This document shows positions 9,027 through 20,303 of a stretch of DNA of 64,000 bases, one piece after another. The translations under genes and the position numbers were made by a program. The notes beneath the pieces are model-generated. The model was not told the DNA's origin, did no database searches, and was given only the letters and a program-made list of their open reading frames with translations. The DNA is from Marsupella aquatica. Lineage: Eukaryota > Marchantiophyta. Each line of letters opens with the position of its first letter. Position 1 is the first letter of the stretch. The stretch lies in assembly GCA_973895155.1 (NCBI GenBank), contig OZ316895.1:14880001-14944000 (forward strand). The letters are read 5' to 3'.

Positions 9027-11972
9027 CTACAACCCCCCCTAAACTCTGGCAGGATCGGTTACATGCATGTGGATGAGTTAGCTAGGCCTAAACTGCACTT
9101 CATGTAACACAAAACCCAAAAAAAGCCTCCCTAGCAAACCCTTATGCCCCTTGCATATAGTTCAGTCAATGGCTATGTAAAGCGTAATCCCATGGCTCAG
9201 AATGTGTATGGGATCGGGTAAATATCCTTTAACCAAGCATATGGCACTACATTATTTTAAAAAGTGTTCAATGGCCACAATGAAAATGAATGGACAAGTC
9301 AATTTTGTTGACTAAATTGGACTTGGCTTACTATTGGCCATTGTCTTATGTTGACTAAGTATGACTATGTAGTCAGACCTGAATGACTCATTCAATAGAG
9401 CAAGATTTTTAAAAAGTTCAATTGTCTTAAGTAGTCATATACATGACTACTAATGACTATCAAGTCTTGTGGGGTCTCAAAAATAAGACTGATGTTCAAA
9501 GGTTGCACTTGCGTGGTCACCCCAGTCACAAGTGGTTTGGTCACGAAATGCCCCGGTTTCTACTATTGAGTTACAATACAGTAAATGCTTTTTACTATTC
9601 AATCATAACTACTGCTTTATCTATAATATTGTATTGACTACTTTCTGGTACCCTTTTGATTCCTACTAATTGATCTTATGCTATATAATCCTCTGCCTTT
9701 TCGCTAGATCTTATATAGTTTACTAAATCCATCACATTCTACCAGGTTTATTACATGCTTTACTGTGCTCCACCTATGACTAGGAGTACTTTAGATTAAC
9801 ATATTAGTCTTGTGTGCATCCTACCTCTTGGATCTTTTACGCATGCTGGGATATATATACAGTTCAATTACTAACCTCAATTACTCATTAACCTGCTTTT
9901 TCCTCACAATGATCTTGATTTACCATTGTTTTGAATCTCATTATCTTCGATGGACTTGGTACTAGCTTGTGTACATCCATGTGTTGTTATATCCCTGTCA
10001 TGACTTGTGCTGCCTTGACTGTGTTCCTGATTTGTCAATGTGAAGTATTGACTTGGCCTTGAATGGGTGTCGACTCTTTGACATCTCTCTCTCTCTCTCT
10101 CTCTCTCTCTGTGGATACGTTGCGACAGTATATATATAAATAAATAAGTAAGTATATGAATGACTAGTGATATGTAATCCCTAGAAACGCCATTGACATC
10201 CTTCTGACATGTGTAACACCCACCAATTATAATACATTACACATGTAATACCTATGTATGGTCTATAAACGGTAAATTATGTATTTTTTTCTCAACCACA
10301 TGGAATGCATTACCACCTTACGATCACCATCCTGAGATAGGGTAGCCCAGCAATACTTAGCGCCAGCCCTACTGGCGGCGACCCTAACTTACCCCCTCCT
10401 CTATGGCCTACCTTCAAACTAAAACCTCTGCCCCAACTCGAACAATCAGTCGTGCATACATTTTTTCAACTACACATTGCCAATCTCCACAGGCTGTCTC
10501 ACGACAACAGCGCAGTCCAGTTTACACATTATTCAGAAGATTGAAGCAGCTACACTAGTGCAAACTGACAATCTGCATAGGCTGCCCACTACTGCATCGC
10601 CACAATTTCCATCATGGCTCGTGCAGGATAGGTATGTGCAACCAAACCTCATTTTTTATCATTTTTATGAATGATTAAACGTTTTTTCCATAGACAATAC
10701 CAGCTAGCCTAATGTTGGTTCATGTCTCCCCGTTACCGCCGCGGCTTTTGGTAGCAGAAACATGGAAATAGGGATTGAATGAAATTGATTTTTGATCCTG
10801 CCCCAGGGACGGGGGCTGAAAGACGACCCTGGGGTCTGTGATGCAGACTACGTCTCCTGCATTCCGACATTAGTTGATGGTCCACTTCACACAGCATGAC
10901 TAGCTATGTTGATGCATCGCATAGACGTCCTGGCTGCAACCGGGAGAACACTCTTTTCTAGCGATACTAATCTCTCTATGTATGTTCGTTACTAACCACT
11001 ATGTCTCAATGTGAATGTTTTCATTTGAGTGCCGACACTCAAATAATGTACTGTATGCCCCGATAATGCGCCTACGACTGCTCCAACCACTTACACTGCA
11101 ATCACTTCTACCTTCTAAATAGCCCCATAGATACTCACCGCATGTCAATAGAAACGTTCTGTTGCAACTTCAAAACACAGAGTGAACTACGACAACACAT
11201 ACACATTTAATACCTAGCTATTTATTACAAGGATTGTTACTCTTACTTTTCGCAGTTACGACATAAGCCTGCTTGACTAATGACTGCACCGCTACCTAGA
11301 TTGTATGATCGTCGTTTTTAATGACCATACTGATCCCTGAGTGTATAACTAAGACTTTGATATGTCTGTGTTCGCAATTCATGACTAACTCAAGATAAGT
11401 GTCGATCGATGGCTTAACTAGATCAAGTGAATGACTTGGTATGTGAGTATTTAAAGAGGCACAACTCGTTACCATACTCGACGCTATATAGACTCTGCCT
11501 ATGCCTACTATGACTTAGTCCAGACTTGACAATGGCCTTGAATGGGTGTTCTTCTTATGAAATTATCTCTCTCTCTCTCAAGTGACTTTGTTACAATGAG
11601 CAAGCATCATACACCAGTGGCATACACTAGCCCTGGTATATGCAAGGTCACAAACAACTAACCTTACCTCAGTTAAGTCCCTAATTGTGGTTAGCCTAGT
11701 TACCGTAACCTATGAGTCACAAAATTAAGAGCAATACTTAACAGAGCAAAGTGTGTCAAATTCCCAAGAAAGCCATATCCATGTCCATCTGATTTCAAGA
11801 ATAATAGTAGCATGACTGCCAAGCTTTGCTCAAACCCACTCTTACCTCCCTACCTATTCTCTCACTCTAAAACTTGCCACCACCTGAGGGTCACTATCTA
11901 GAGACTTCACTCTAGATAAGAGGCCCCTTACCCTAAAACTTGTCTATCTAGAGGCTTCACTCTAACGGCTAG
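9027..11972. other. AT-rich intergenic DNA, no gene recognised
   Basis: No ORF with a recognisable domain. Two related segments, near 10010-10110 and 11500-11580, share GGCCTTGAATGGGTGT and both lead into a CT-repeat, so they are diverged copies of one sequence. Confidence 0.4.
10084..10110. repeat. (CT)n microsatellite
   Basis: 27 bp of pure TC/CT dinucleotide repeat. A shorter run of the same type occurs near 11566-11580. Confidence 0.95.
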
Positions 11973-12102
11973 GATTCTGAATGACCCAACACAAAGGATA
12001 AACAGAGGCTCATTAACACACTCACTGTCCACAACCCGATTCTGAATGACCCAACGCAAAGGATAAATAGAGGCTCATTAATACACTCACTGTCCACAAC
12101 CC
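11973..12102. repeat. 65-bp tandem duplication
   Basis: Two adjacent 65-bp copies (11973-12037 and 12038-12102) that differ at only about three positions, so the duplication is recent. No gene overlaps it. Confidence 0.95.
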
Positions 12103-12829
12103 TCTTCATCTGCTGCCCGCTAAAAGTGAGCAACCACATAATTTTCTTAGCATTAAACGAAGTGAATATAGCCCACCTTTGGGTCAAAAGAAACTTGCAC
12201 CTTACTAGATTGAAACCACATACTTGCCTGGCCCCACACTTCTATAGTGCTAATAGTCCACAATCTAAGTATTTCATGTTAAGTTTCATTTGCACTTGTA
12301 CTTATATCAATATCAGGGTTGGGCAAGAGCCTTCTAGTTGTACAGGATTATGCATTAGTGTGCATCCATATTGTTAATCGCGCTGAATTCCCAATGTGAC
12401 AATAGATAATTACTTATTAATGCTTTACTCTAGACATGAGCTAGGACTCCAAATGTAACTTTACACAACTAATTATTACGGACCCCACTAGAGGTCCCTT
12501 CCAAAATTCCTGGCACCACAGCGTGCCACGTAAACAATAACCGCAATAAACAAGACTCGTCGATTTTGTGAATCAAACTTATAGTTTTTAGTCGTGTTTG
12601 TGTCAATTTGGGTGTAAATTTTGGGACGCCGTGCCGTAAAGAGAAAAGTAAAAACATTAGAAATGCAAAGAGCAAGACGGTTAAAACTGTCACTATGTAA
12701 CCGTTTTAGTTACATTTTCAATTTTAAAACTTAAATTCAAAGATTTATAAAAAGTATTTTTCATATAATAAATAATGACTAATAACTAACTTGATAACTT
12801 TCTTGTTAAACTGCAACTCCCGGTATGTA
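12103..12829. other. Gap without recognised gene
   Basis: AT-rich, with short ORFs only. Nothing in it matches a family I know. Confidence 0.4.
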
Positions 12830-13262
12830 AGGACCTCTTGTATTGTATGGCCATTAATCCTGGGAAGAGCACATAGAGACCCAGGATCGGGGAGGAGGAA
12901 TGGCTGGAATCTTGAAAGTTCATTCTCAAAACAAAAAATACCCAGTCGTAGATCTCGTTGAGATCTTTCTTTTGCACCCTAGATCGCCTTCTAACATGGA
13001 TGAATAAGATTTCTAGAGGCATTACAAAATGGACGGCAAAGATCGTAAAATCAACAAAATCGACGGCTAGGAAGGCTTGGATTTGTTTAATTTTTCATTT
13101 GAAAAATATTAACCCATTTGCAAAACGGACAGAACCCATCCATAGATCTATTTGAGATCTTTCTTTTGAGCCATAGATTGGCCATTATGATGGACGGATG
13201 AGATTTCCGGAGATAAGAAATGGAAACGGCTCAGATCTACTCTTCCCCCTGATTTTATTAGC
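12830..13262. repeat. Dispersed repeat A, copy 1
   Basis: About 430 bp that align, with gaps, to 24140-24592 in the same orientation. Shared blocks include TATGGCCAT near the start, TAGATCTC..GAGATCTTT, TCGCCTTCTAA, AAGGCTTGGATNTGTT, TTTTTCATTTGAAAA and a final GAGATTTC.GGAGAT. Inside each copy the TAGATCT...GGATGAGATTT block occurs twice, so the element has an internal duplication. No coding potential. It is an unclassified, probably non-autonomous repeat. Confidence 0.8.
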
Positions 13263-14085
13263 CAAGGGGTCCACGAACTAATTAAAGCTTCACTCTAGAC
13301 AATGGGACTTAGAATTTTACTTTTAAGGACTAAATATTAGTTAGATTTCACTATGAGACACCACAAAGAAAGTGAAGCCCAAATGGACCTCCATGTTGGA
13401 CAAGGTGCTCCCATGGACCATATTTTTGTGGTCCATGGGAGTTTGAGCTTATAACTTGATGATTATGAGTCATTTTTAGTTTTTCACCTGCAAGGCAACC
13501 AGATATAAGAACTTGGAGTAGATATAAAACAAACATAAGCCCTAATATCTCATAGTAACACAATGAAAATTAATCTAATAGAATTTACCCCAGCCTCCAC
13601 ATTCCATGATGAATAAGTAAACCAAAAGGGCCAAAAATTCACTACCACTTTGATGGAAGTGTACCACTTTGATGGAAGTGTAGCTTACCTATTCCTCTAG
13701 CACATACCCAAAACCAAGTTATGAACACCAAGTTGTTACAATTAATCTCAAATTTGGAGAAATATGGGCCAAGGGGGTTTCGAAAGACCAACTCCATGGG
13801 AGCAAAACTTTCCACCACAAAAGAAGCGTCTCTTGTAAATTCCTCACACCTTTATGGAGGTCGGTATAGCGTGCTTCCCCGCGCGGCCCTATGGAGGTCG
13901 GTATAGCGTGTTCCCTCGCACGGTATCAAGGTGAGGTGGGTGGAGGTGGCGTTGCTCATATGCCCGGAGTTATTAGGGTTTACGGGGGAAGAAGGGTTCT
14001 AAAGGGTTTAAGCAGCACGGAATTTGGGATTTTGGACTCGCAGCCGAGAGGAGCCTCTTACGCACACCGCTTGTAAGGAAGATCG
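13263..14085. other. Upstream region of the RBM28-like gene
   Basis: No ORF of note. Two short direct repeats occur here: a 19-bp unit around 13643-13682 (CCACTTTGATGGAAGTGTA twice) and a 20-bp unit around 13855-13910 (ATGGAGGTCGGTATAGCGTG twice). The second pair lies about 200 bp before the gene's start codon and could belong to its promoter or 5' leader. No clear TATA box was seen. Confidence 0.45.
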
Positions 14086-17000
14086 ATGGAGAAGGGTGCT
14101 GAATCGCAAGGAGCTACGGACTCAGCTGATGATGTGGATGCGCACACTGTTTTCATCCGAAGTCTTCCATTTTCTATCACTGATTCTCAGGTTTTCCTCC
14201 ACATGATCCTGTGACAGCTTCGCCTTAGAATTTCCTTTCCATGAAGCCGAAAGAACAACTTCTGTATGACAAGGGCCATCGGATTGGATTTATTGTCCGG
14301 GTAGAGGCGACGTCAGGAGATTGACTGTTAACGACTTTTGATGAAGTGGTCCCCTTAACTACTGTCCGGGCCGTCCCCTATGATTCACAATTGACCCAAG
14401 CTTGAGAAAGTTTTCGTATCGTCGGTTCTCAGCTGATTACACAAGCCTTTGAGATGGAAGAACTGAGAACATGAAGTAGTTCTGGTAGAGATAGAATGGT
14501 CGAAGAGAAATTGTCATGCGCACATGTGAATGGTCTGCGTTTCCCTAATACGTCAAGGATAATATATCTTATTTCTCCTGAGGTGGAGCAGGAAAGAAAG
14601 GCCACCACTTTTAGAAACAATGCGGAAGAAATTTTGTATGGTTCCTTCGGATGGATCCTACTTCATGCTGAATTGTATTCTTGTTTGTACAAGATTTCCA
14701 CTATTCATGGACCCGATCGGTGATTTTGTTGTGTACCTAAAAAGTTTTATTCGGTTTGATGTCAGCTCGAGGATGTTTTCAGCGAAGTTGGCCCCGTCAG
14801 GCATTGCTTTACAGTCAAGGAGAAAGGTCAGTTGTCATCCCCAAATTCCCGGTTGTTCGTTTCGTTTCACCAATTTTGTAACAGAAATGCAGAAGAGAGA
14901 TGCGGTCGACAAGACAATCCAGTTCTAAATTTTCAATCGAATCGTTCGCAGGTTCTGACCAACACAGGGGATTTGGGTTCGTTCAATTGTGAGTACCTGA
15001 TTTTTATGAATTTTCACTTTATATCGTGAGAGTTATTTTGGCGACTTGGTTTGATTTCTTCGACTGTAGCAACAGTTTACTTTCGTCTCATATAACGTGT
15101 ATATCCTCGTTCTTAGAATGACCTGCATTCTAGACTGAGCTGACAGTTAGGCGTTTTGGTCTGTGATTTTGCAAATCACTGTAGTGCTGTGACTGAGGAT
15201 GCCCATCGCGCTGTTCAAGAGAAAAATGGCGCTTTACTGCAAGGTCGGAAAATTAAGGTGGAGATCGCCAAACGCCGAGCGCCTCTCAATGTGCGGCTTC
15301 CTAAATCTGACTTACCAAAATCAACCACTCCGGGTCATGAAGGGAGTTCGAAACCTGGTTCAGATAAACTGGATTCTAAAAAGAGGAAGTCGACAGAGGT
15401 CCCCAGTGTCCCAGCTATCGAGAATGCTGATGGCGACCTTCTTGATGGCAAGAAAAAACTAAGAGCTGGCAGCATGGCTGTAACGGCAAAGCTTGGGGAA
15501 AAGGCCAAAGCGGATGTGAAAGACAGACACAAGAAAGATCTCGGTCAAGAGCCTAAAATTGGACAACCTCTGGAAAACGCTGGTAGGGAGCTGAAAAAAC
15601 GCCAGACGAAAGTAAAATCTGGAGACACAGCTCACCAGACAAAGGAAGATGTGGAACCAGTAGGCTCATCTAAGCAAAGACCTGCCAGAACTGTGGTGGT
15701 GGGTGGTTTGACAAACACGGAAATGTTGGATCTTGTTCACAACGAAGCGAAAAAAGCTGGGCCAATAGAAACCATCCAGAAGACTATGACAGAGCTTGAA
15801 CTTAATAGCCGTGGTCTGACTAAGGATGGTTGTAAACCCAGAGCTGCAGCAATTGTCTTCCTTTCAGTCAATGCAGCCCGTCAGGCAGTGGCCCTGCTTC
15901 ATAAAAAAACTATTGCTGGGGGTATCGTGTGGGCACGTCAACTCGGCGGGGAGGGGTCAAAATTGAAGCAGTTGCGCTTAATAGTCAGAAACTTACCGTT
16001 TCAGGTGACGGAAGCAACGCTGCGAGAGCTATTTTCACCTGCCGGTTTCGTGTGGGAGGTAACCATTCCTCGCAAGCCTGATGGCCTCTCTAAGGGATTC
16101 GCTTTCATTGGCTTCACAAGCAGAATGAATGCTGAACGAGCTATCAAACTGGTGAATGGCAAACTTGTAGCGAAGAGACCAGTCGCAGTGGACTGGGCTG
16201 TTGCTAAGAAACAATATGAAGCTGCTGTTGCTCCAGCGACCCCTTCAATTGCTCCAGGTTGGTTTTCGTCAGTCACCAAATCTTAGATTATTCTTTGTTG
16301 TACTTTTTCAGACTTTTGTAAGATCAACAATTCGTGGGCGGAAAACATGCCAATAATATCCCAGTGTCTCTTGTTCAAGCTGTCTGCTTGATTTCAATAA
16401 CGTACTATCTCTCACCAGAAATTTTGCTCACAGCAAATGATGAATTTATCCTGGATTTTCCAAAGGATTATGGTATTCCATTCCTCCCCCTGAAGGCTCA
16501 TCAGTTTTAATTCGATCCGTTACCATTAGCCCACGAATGATCTTTGTTTAATCGCCAAGTCAAGTTTACGAACTGGAAGTTGATGGCAGATGCCGATTTG
16601 GATGAAGATGAAAGCACAGCAAGTGAATCTGAGTTTGACGAAAGTGATGGTAATGGTGATGATTCTGAAATTGAGGATTCTGCAAGTGACGACGAGACTC
16701 TCAAGTCAGAGGACCGGAGCCAGGAGGATGTTGCGGTTGGAAAGCATCAGATCGCCAAGGAAAGGTCAAGCTCTGACAGCGATGAAGTAGTGCCCAAATC
16801 GAAGAAGTCTGGTCGTATTGTCGAAGATGAAAAATATGCACAACTAGAGACAATGGACAGGACGGAAGAAATGGACATGATGAAGAAGATTCTGACAAAA
16901 GTAGTTGCATCAGCCCCTGAGCCTCCAAGTGATGATGAAGAAGTAGTGGAGGCACTTGAAAACGAGCGTCCTAAAACGAAGCAGTCAAAGTCTACGGTAA

Positions 17001-19891
17001 CCGAAGATGTGTCCATAGAGAAAGTGACCTCAAATGGGACGACAGCAGATGTAGTCATGAAAGTCGAGGGTGCTGAGCCAGAAGAAAATGAAGCGGATGG
17101 TGAAGAAAGTAAGCTGAGCCGGACTGTCTTCGTCAGAAATCTTCCGCCAGATGCAAAAGTTCCTGAGTTGCGGAAGTTATTTGCAGAGTTTGGGGAAATA
17201 AAATCATTTAGATTGGTGCTCCATCCTGTCACCAAGTATGACCCTGTTATTTTCTTACTATCTATTTGAGTGTTTTGGCTCGTCATCTTGTGGTGGTCTG
17301 ATTGAATTGTGGTCAATTTGTAGTAGTCTTCTAGGCGATGTCTCGAGTCCGTACCATACACCTCTGAAGGCGTAGAATCGTCAGTTTGGCCTAGGAAATT
17401 CTATTCCAATGTTGCACCTAAGTCATGTCTACGTTGTTATTACTAGTAATATGTGCTTTACAGATAATCAGGATAAACTTTGAAGATTTTAATATCGTGA
17501 CAATACAAGGGCTTGCTGGCTCTCTGTTCCTTGAATATTGAACTGCGAATGGCCAAATGTCACAATTGTTTTTGATCTGGCTCCAGGAAATCCAAGGGAA
17601 ATGCCTTCTTGGAGTATGCTGACCAAGAAGCAGCCCAAGCTGCTGTTGCAGCCGCGGCAAAAAATGGGCCGGATGATGTGGGGCTCATGTTGAAGGGACG
17701 AGGTGTGATTGTAAGCATAGCTGTAGATAAAAATTCTGCTCGGAAGATAGCCAAAGAGACCTTTCATAAACAGGTCGAGGAAGATAAACGGAACCTTGCA
17801 CTGGCAAAGGTAAGAACTTCTCCGCTGATCTGGTTGCAGTTATCAAATTGTCAAAGCAGTCGTCAAATCTTCTCGAATTAAGCTGAAAGTTGTGCGGCTT
17901 GATGGTATGGTGCATTAGATTTCTGATTTTTTAGGAGAACACATGGGATTTATTTCTCTCAGGTTAAGAATGTTTCGTTTACGATGAAGTACAGGAGGGA
18001 CAGATACTGTCAGGTACAGCAGCAGCAGAAGGAGTTTCTAAAAAAGACATGTCAAAGAGGCAACAGTATGTCTCACACTTTTCTTGGTATCTTCTGAATT
18101 CCGTATATAGTACACTTTTCTTCATAGCGTCTGAAGTGTGTTTATTCACTTCAGTGACTAGCCTTTAATACTTACAATATTGTGTGCGTGTTGGGAAGAT
18201 TGGAGCATGAAAAGGCCACGAAGTTGCGCAGCCCAAACTTTCACGTATCTAAAACACGACTCTTGGTCCATAACATCCCAAAGACAATGCCGGAGAAAGA
18301 GTTGAAGAAGCTTTTCATTGAGGCAGTCAAAGCACGTGCATCGAAGCAAAACCCTGTTATCAAACAGGTATGATAAGGGTTCTCCAATCACAGCATAACC
18401 CCGTAGCCAAATGAATGTCAAAATCGTTTGCATACAGTGCATCATGTTCGAGGAAGAAATTCATGAAAAACAGAGATTCTAGTACTGGTCTTACCCATAT
18501 CTTGTCTTAATTTTGTCGAAATTGGCTGATGGACATCATTGATTTGTTCTCACGTCTCCTTATCTTCGTGCAGGTGAAGATTTTACGGGATGAGGAATCA
18601 CAAAAATCTCGAGGAGCTGCATTTGTGGAGTTCACAGAGCACCAACATGCATTAGTGGGTCTAAGGGTGCTGAACAACAATCCTGGTCTGCTTTCTTCCC
18701 TAACTTTCCTCATATGTTTCGTGGACTGGCATCTTAAAGTGAACTGTGATGAGTCTTCCTGATGTATGGCCTTCATGTCATGTCATGCGCATGATCAGTC
18801 ATACTGAGACCATCGAAGGACTCGACTCATGTCTTGTTCCGGTTGAATGTGCAGCCACGTTTACTGCAGAGTCTCGCCCCATTGTAGAGTTCGCAATTGA
18901 AAACTCGCTTATACTTCGAAAACGTGCTGCTAATGCAGTCCAGGCTAAGGGTAAGGCACCACAAAGAAAGAGAACAGATGGGGTAAACAATGTGGGTGAG
19001 AATGTCCAGAAGATTGGTAACATTCAGCAGAAGACGAGACAGGCTGGAAAGACTGCTGTTGCTCAAGTTGCGGGAGAGGATACTGTCGTCAAACCAGACA
19101 GAAAAAGAAAGCGAGGGCGGGATAGTCGTGAACCTAGGAAGCCTACCAAGGTGGGTCAAGGTGGAGTACAAGAAACTGCTGCGCATGATGGGCTTCTTGA
19201 AGAACCAGCAAATGGAATCAAGCAGGATATTAAAGCTGTACGAAAACTTAAAAAGGGAAAGACAAGTGGTGCAGATAGAAAGGCAGCCCAAGCAAGACGA
19301 GCATCAAGTCAAGCTACAGATGAAGAAGCAAAAACCGAGATATCAGAAAGGAAGCCAAAGCTAAAAATTCAAAAAAAGGGAAAGAAAGGAAACAAGATAC
19401 AAGAAGATCAATTGCCAGAAAGATCGCAACCCGGCAAGCGGCCAATTTTGTCGAAACGCGTCATTCCAAAGGTGGGTCAGGGATTTGAAGCTCCCGGAGA
19501 CTTGATATGGTTCTATTTGCATATCATCTGAACCTCTAGAGTCTAGTGTTCTCTTGATATGGTTCTATTTGCATATCATCTGAACCTCTAGAGTCTAGTG
19601 TTCTCACAAGCTATGTTATATCTTGCAGGAAACTGTTCTCACAAGCTATGTTATATCTTGCAGGAAACGAATGCCAAGAACACGGGGCCTCGACAATCAA
19701 GAGTCTCTCTTCGAGAAAATGAAGTGGAAGGCAAGCAACGAAGAAATCGTCGCAAAGGAGGAGACACTCAGGATCAGTTGGACAAGCTTGTTGCAGAATA
19801 TCGCACGAAATACTTCTCAGTTGTTAGTAAGCCAAGTTCTTCAAAGGGTGTAACTGCGGCATCTGGGGACCTTCGACGATGGTATGAATAG
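14086..19891 (+). CDS. RBM28: RBM28/NOP4-like nucleolar RNA-binding protein, 11 exons
   Basis: Plant homologue of human RBM28 and yeast Nop4, a multi-RRM nucleolar protein needed for maturation of the large ribosomal subunit. Exons by splice sites and phase: 14086-14190, 14766-14826, 14952-14988, 15185-16257, 16590-17235, 17587-17809, 17995-18065, 18199-18367, 18574-18685, 18855-19471, 19664-19891. They sum to 3342 nt, 1113 codons plus TAG, in one open frame. RRM 1 is at about 20-95 (TVFIRSLPF; RGFGFVQF). RRM 2 is at about 235-315 (RTVVVGGL; KPRAAAIVF). RRM 3 is at about 333-415 (RLIVRNLPF; SKGFAFIGF). An acidic Asp/Glu/Ser linker follows, then RRM 4 from about 600 (RTVFVRNLPP; SKGNAFLEY) and RRM 5 from about 757 (RLLVHNIP; SRGAAFVEF). 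The Lys/Arg-rich tail suits nucleolar targeting and ends with the conserved DQLDKLVAEYRTKYF. The donor at 16257 and the acceptor at 16590 are the least certain joins. The last intron holds tandem duplications. Confidence 0.93.
19502..19668 (+). repeat. Two tandem duplications inside the last RBM28 intron
   Basis: A 52-bp unit is repeated exactly (19502-19553, 19554-19605). It overlaps a 35-bp unit, also repeated exactly (19599-19633, 19634-19668). The 35-bp unit contains the acceptor TATATCTTGCAG and the first bases of the last exon (GAAAC), so there are two identical candidate acceptors. Only use of the second (exon from 19664) keeps the frame as annotated; use of the first adds 35 nt and shifts it. 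Confidence 0.95.
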
Positions 19892-20081
19892 AGTCAGGAG
19901 GTATATACCCTGTATGAAAAGGATTCAGACGAGAACCTGCAATTTTTGGGCCATGTGAAGGCTCTGAATTAGAGTCGACCCATGCTTGCCCACCTCCTGT
20001 CTCTGGGCCATTTTCATCTCATATGAGTTGAGGCAGAAGATGACACATGCATTACGCACTGAGATGATCAGGTGGACAGCT

Positions 20082-20303
20082 GCGCGATTATGCAAACAAC
20101 AAGTGACAATTGTGACAAGGTGTGGACGATGAATATCCATGATCGGTTCAATTCGTGACGGCGTTCATCGAGGCCGTGAAATATAAGGTGAGGAGACAGC
20201 GCGATTATGCAAACAAGAAGTGACAATTCTGACAAGGGGTGGAAGATGAAAATCCATGATCGGTTCAATTCGTGTGGCCGTGAAATAAAAGGTGAGGAGA
20301 CAG
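20082..20303. repeat. Tandem duplication 3' of RBM28
   Basis: Copy 1 (20082-20198, 117 bp) and copy 2 (20199-20303, 105 bp) start with GCGCGATTATGCAAACAA and end with GGTGAGGAGACAG. Copy 2 lacks a short internal block next to TTCAATTCGTG. They lie about 190 bp after the stop codon, so may be in the 3' UTR. Confidence 0.9.
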
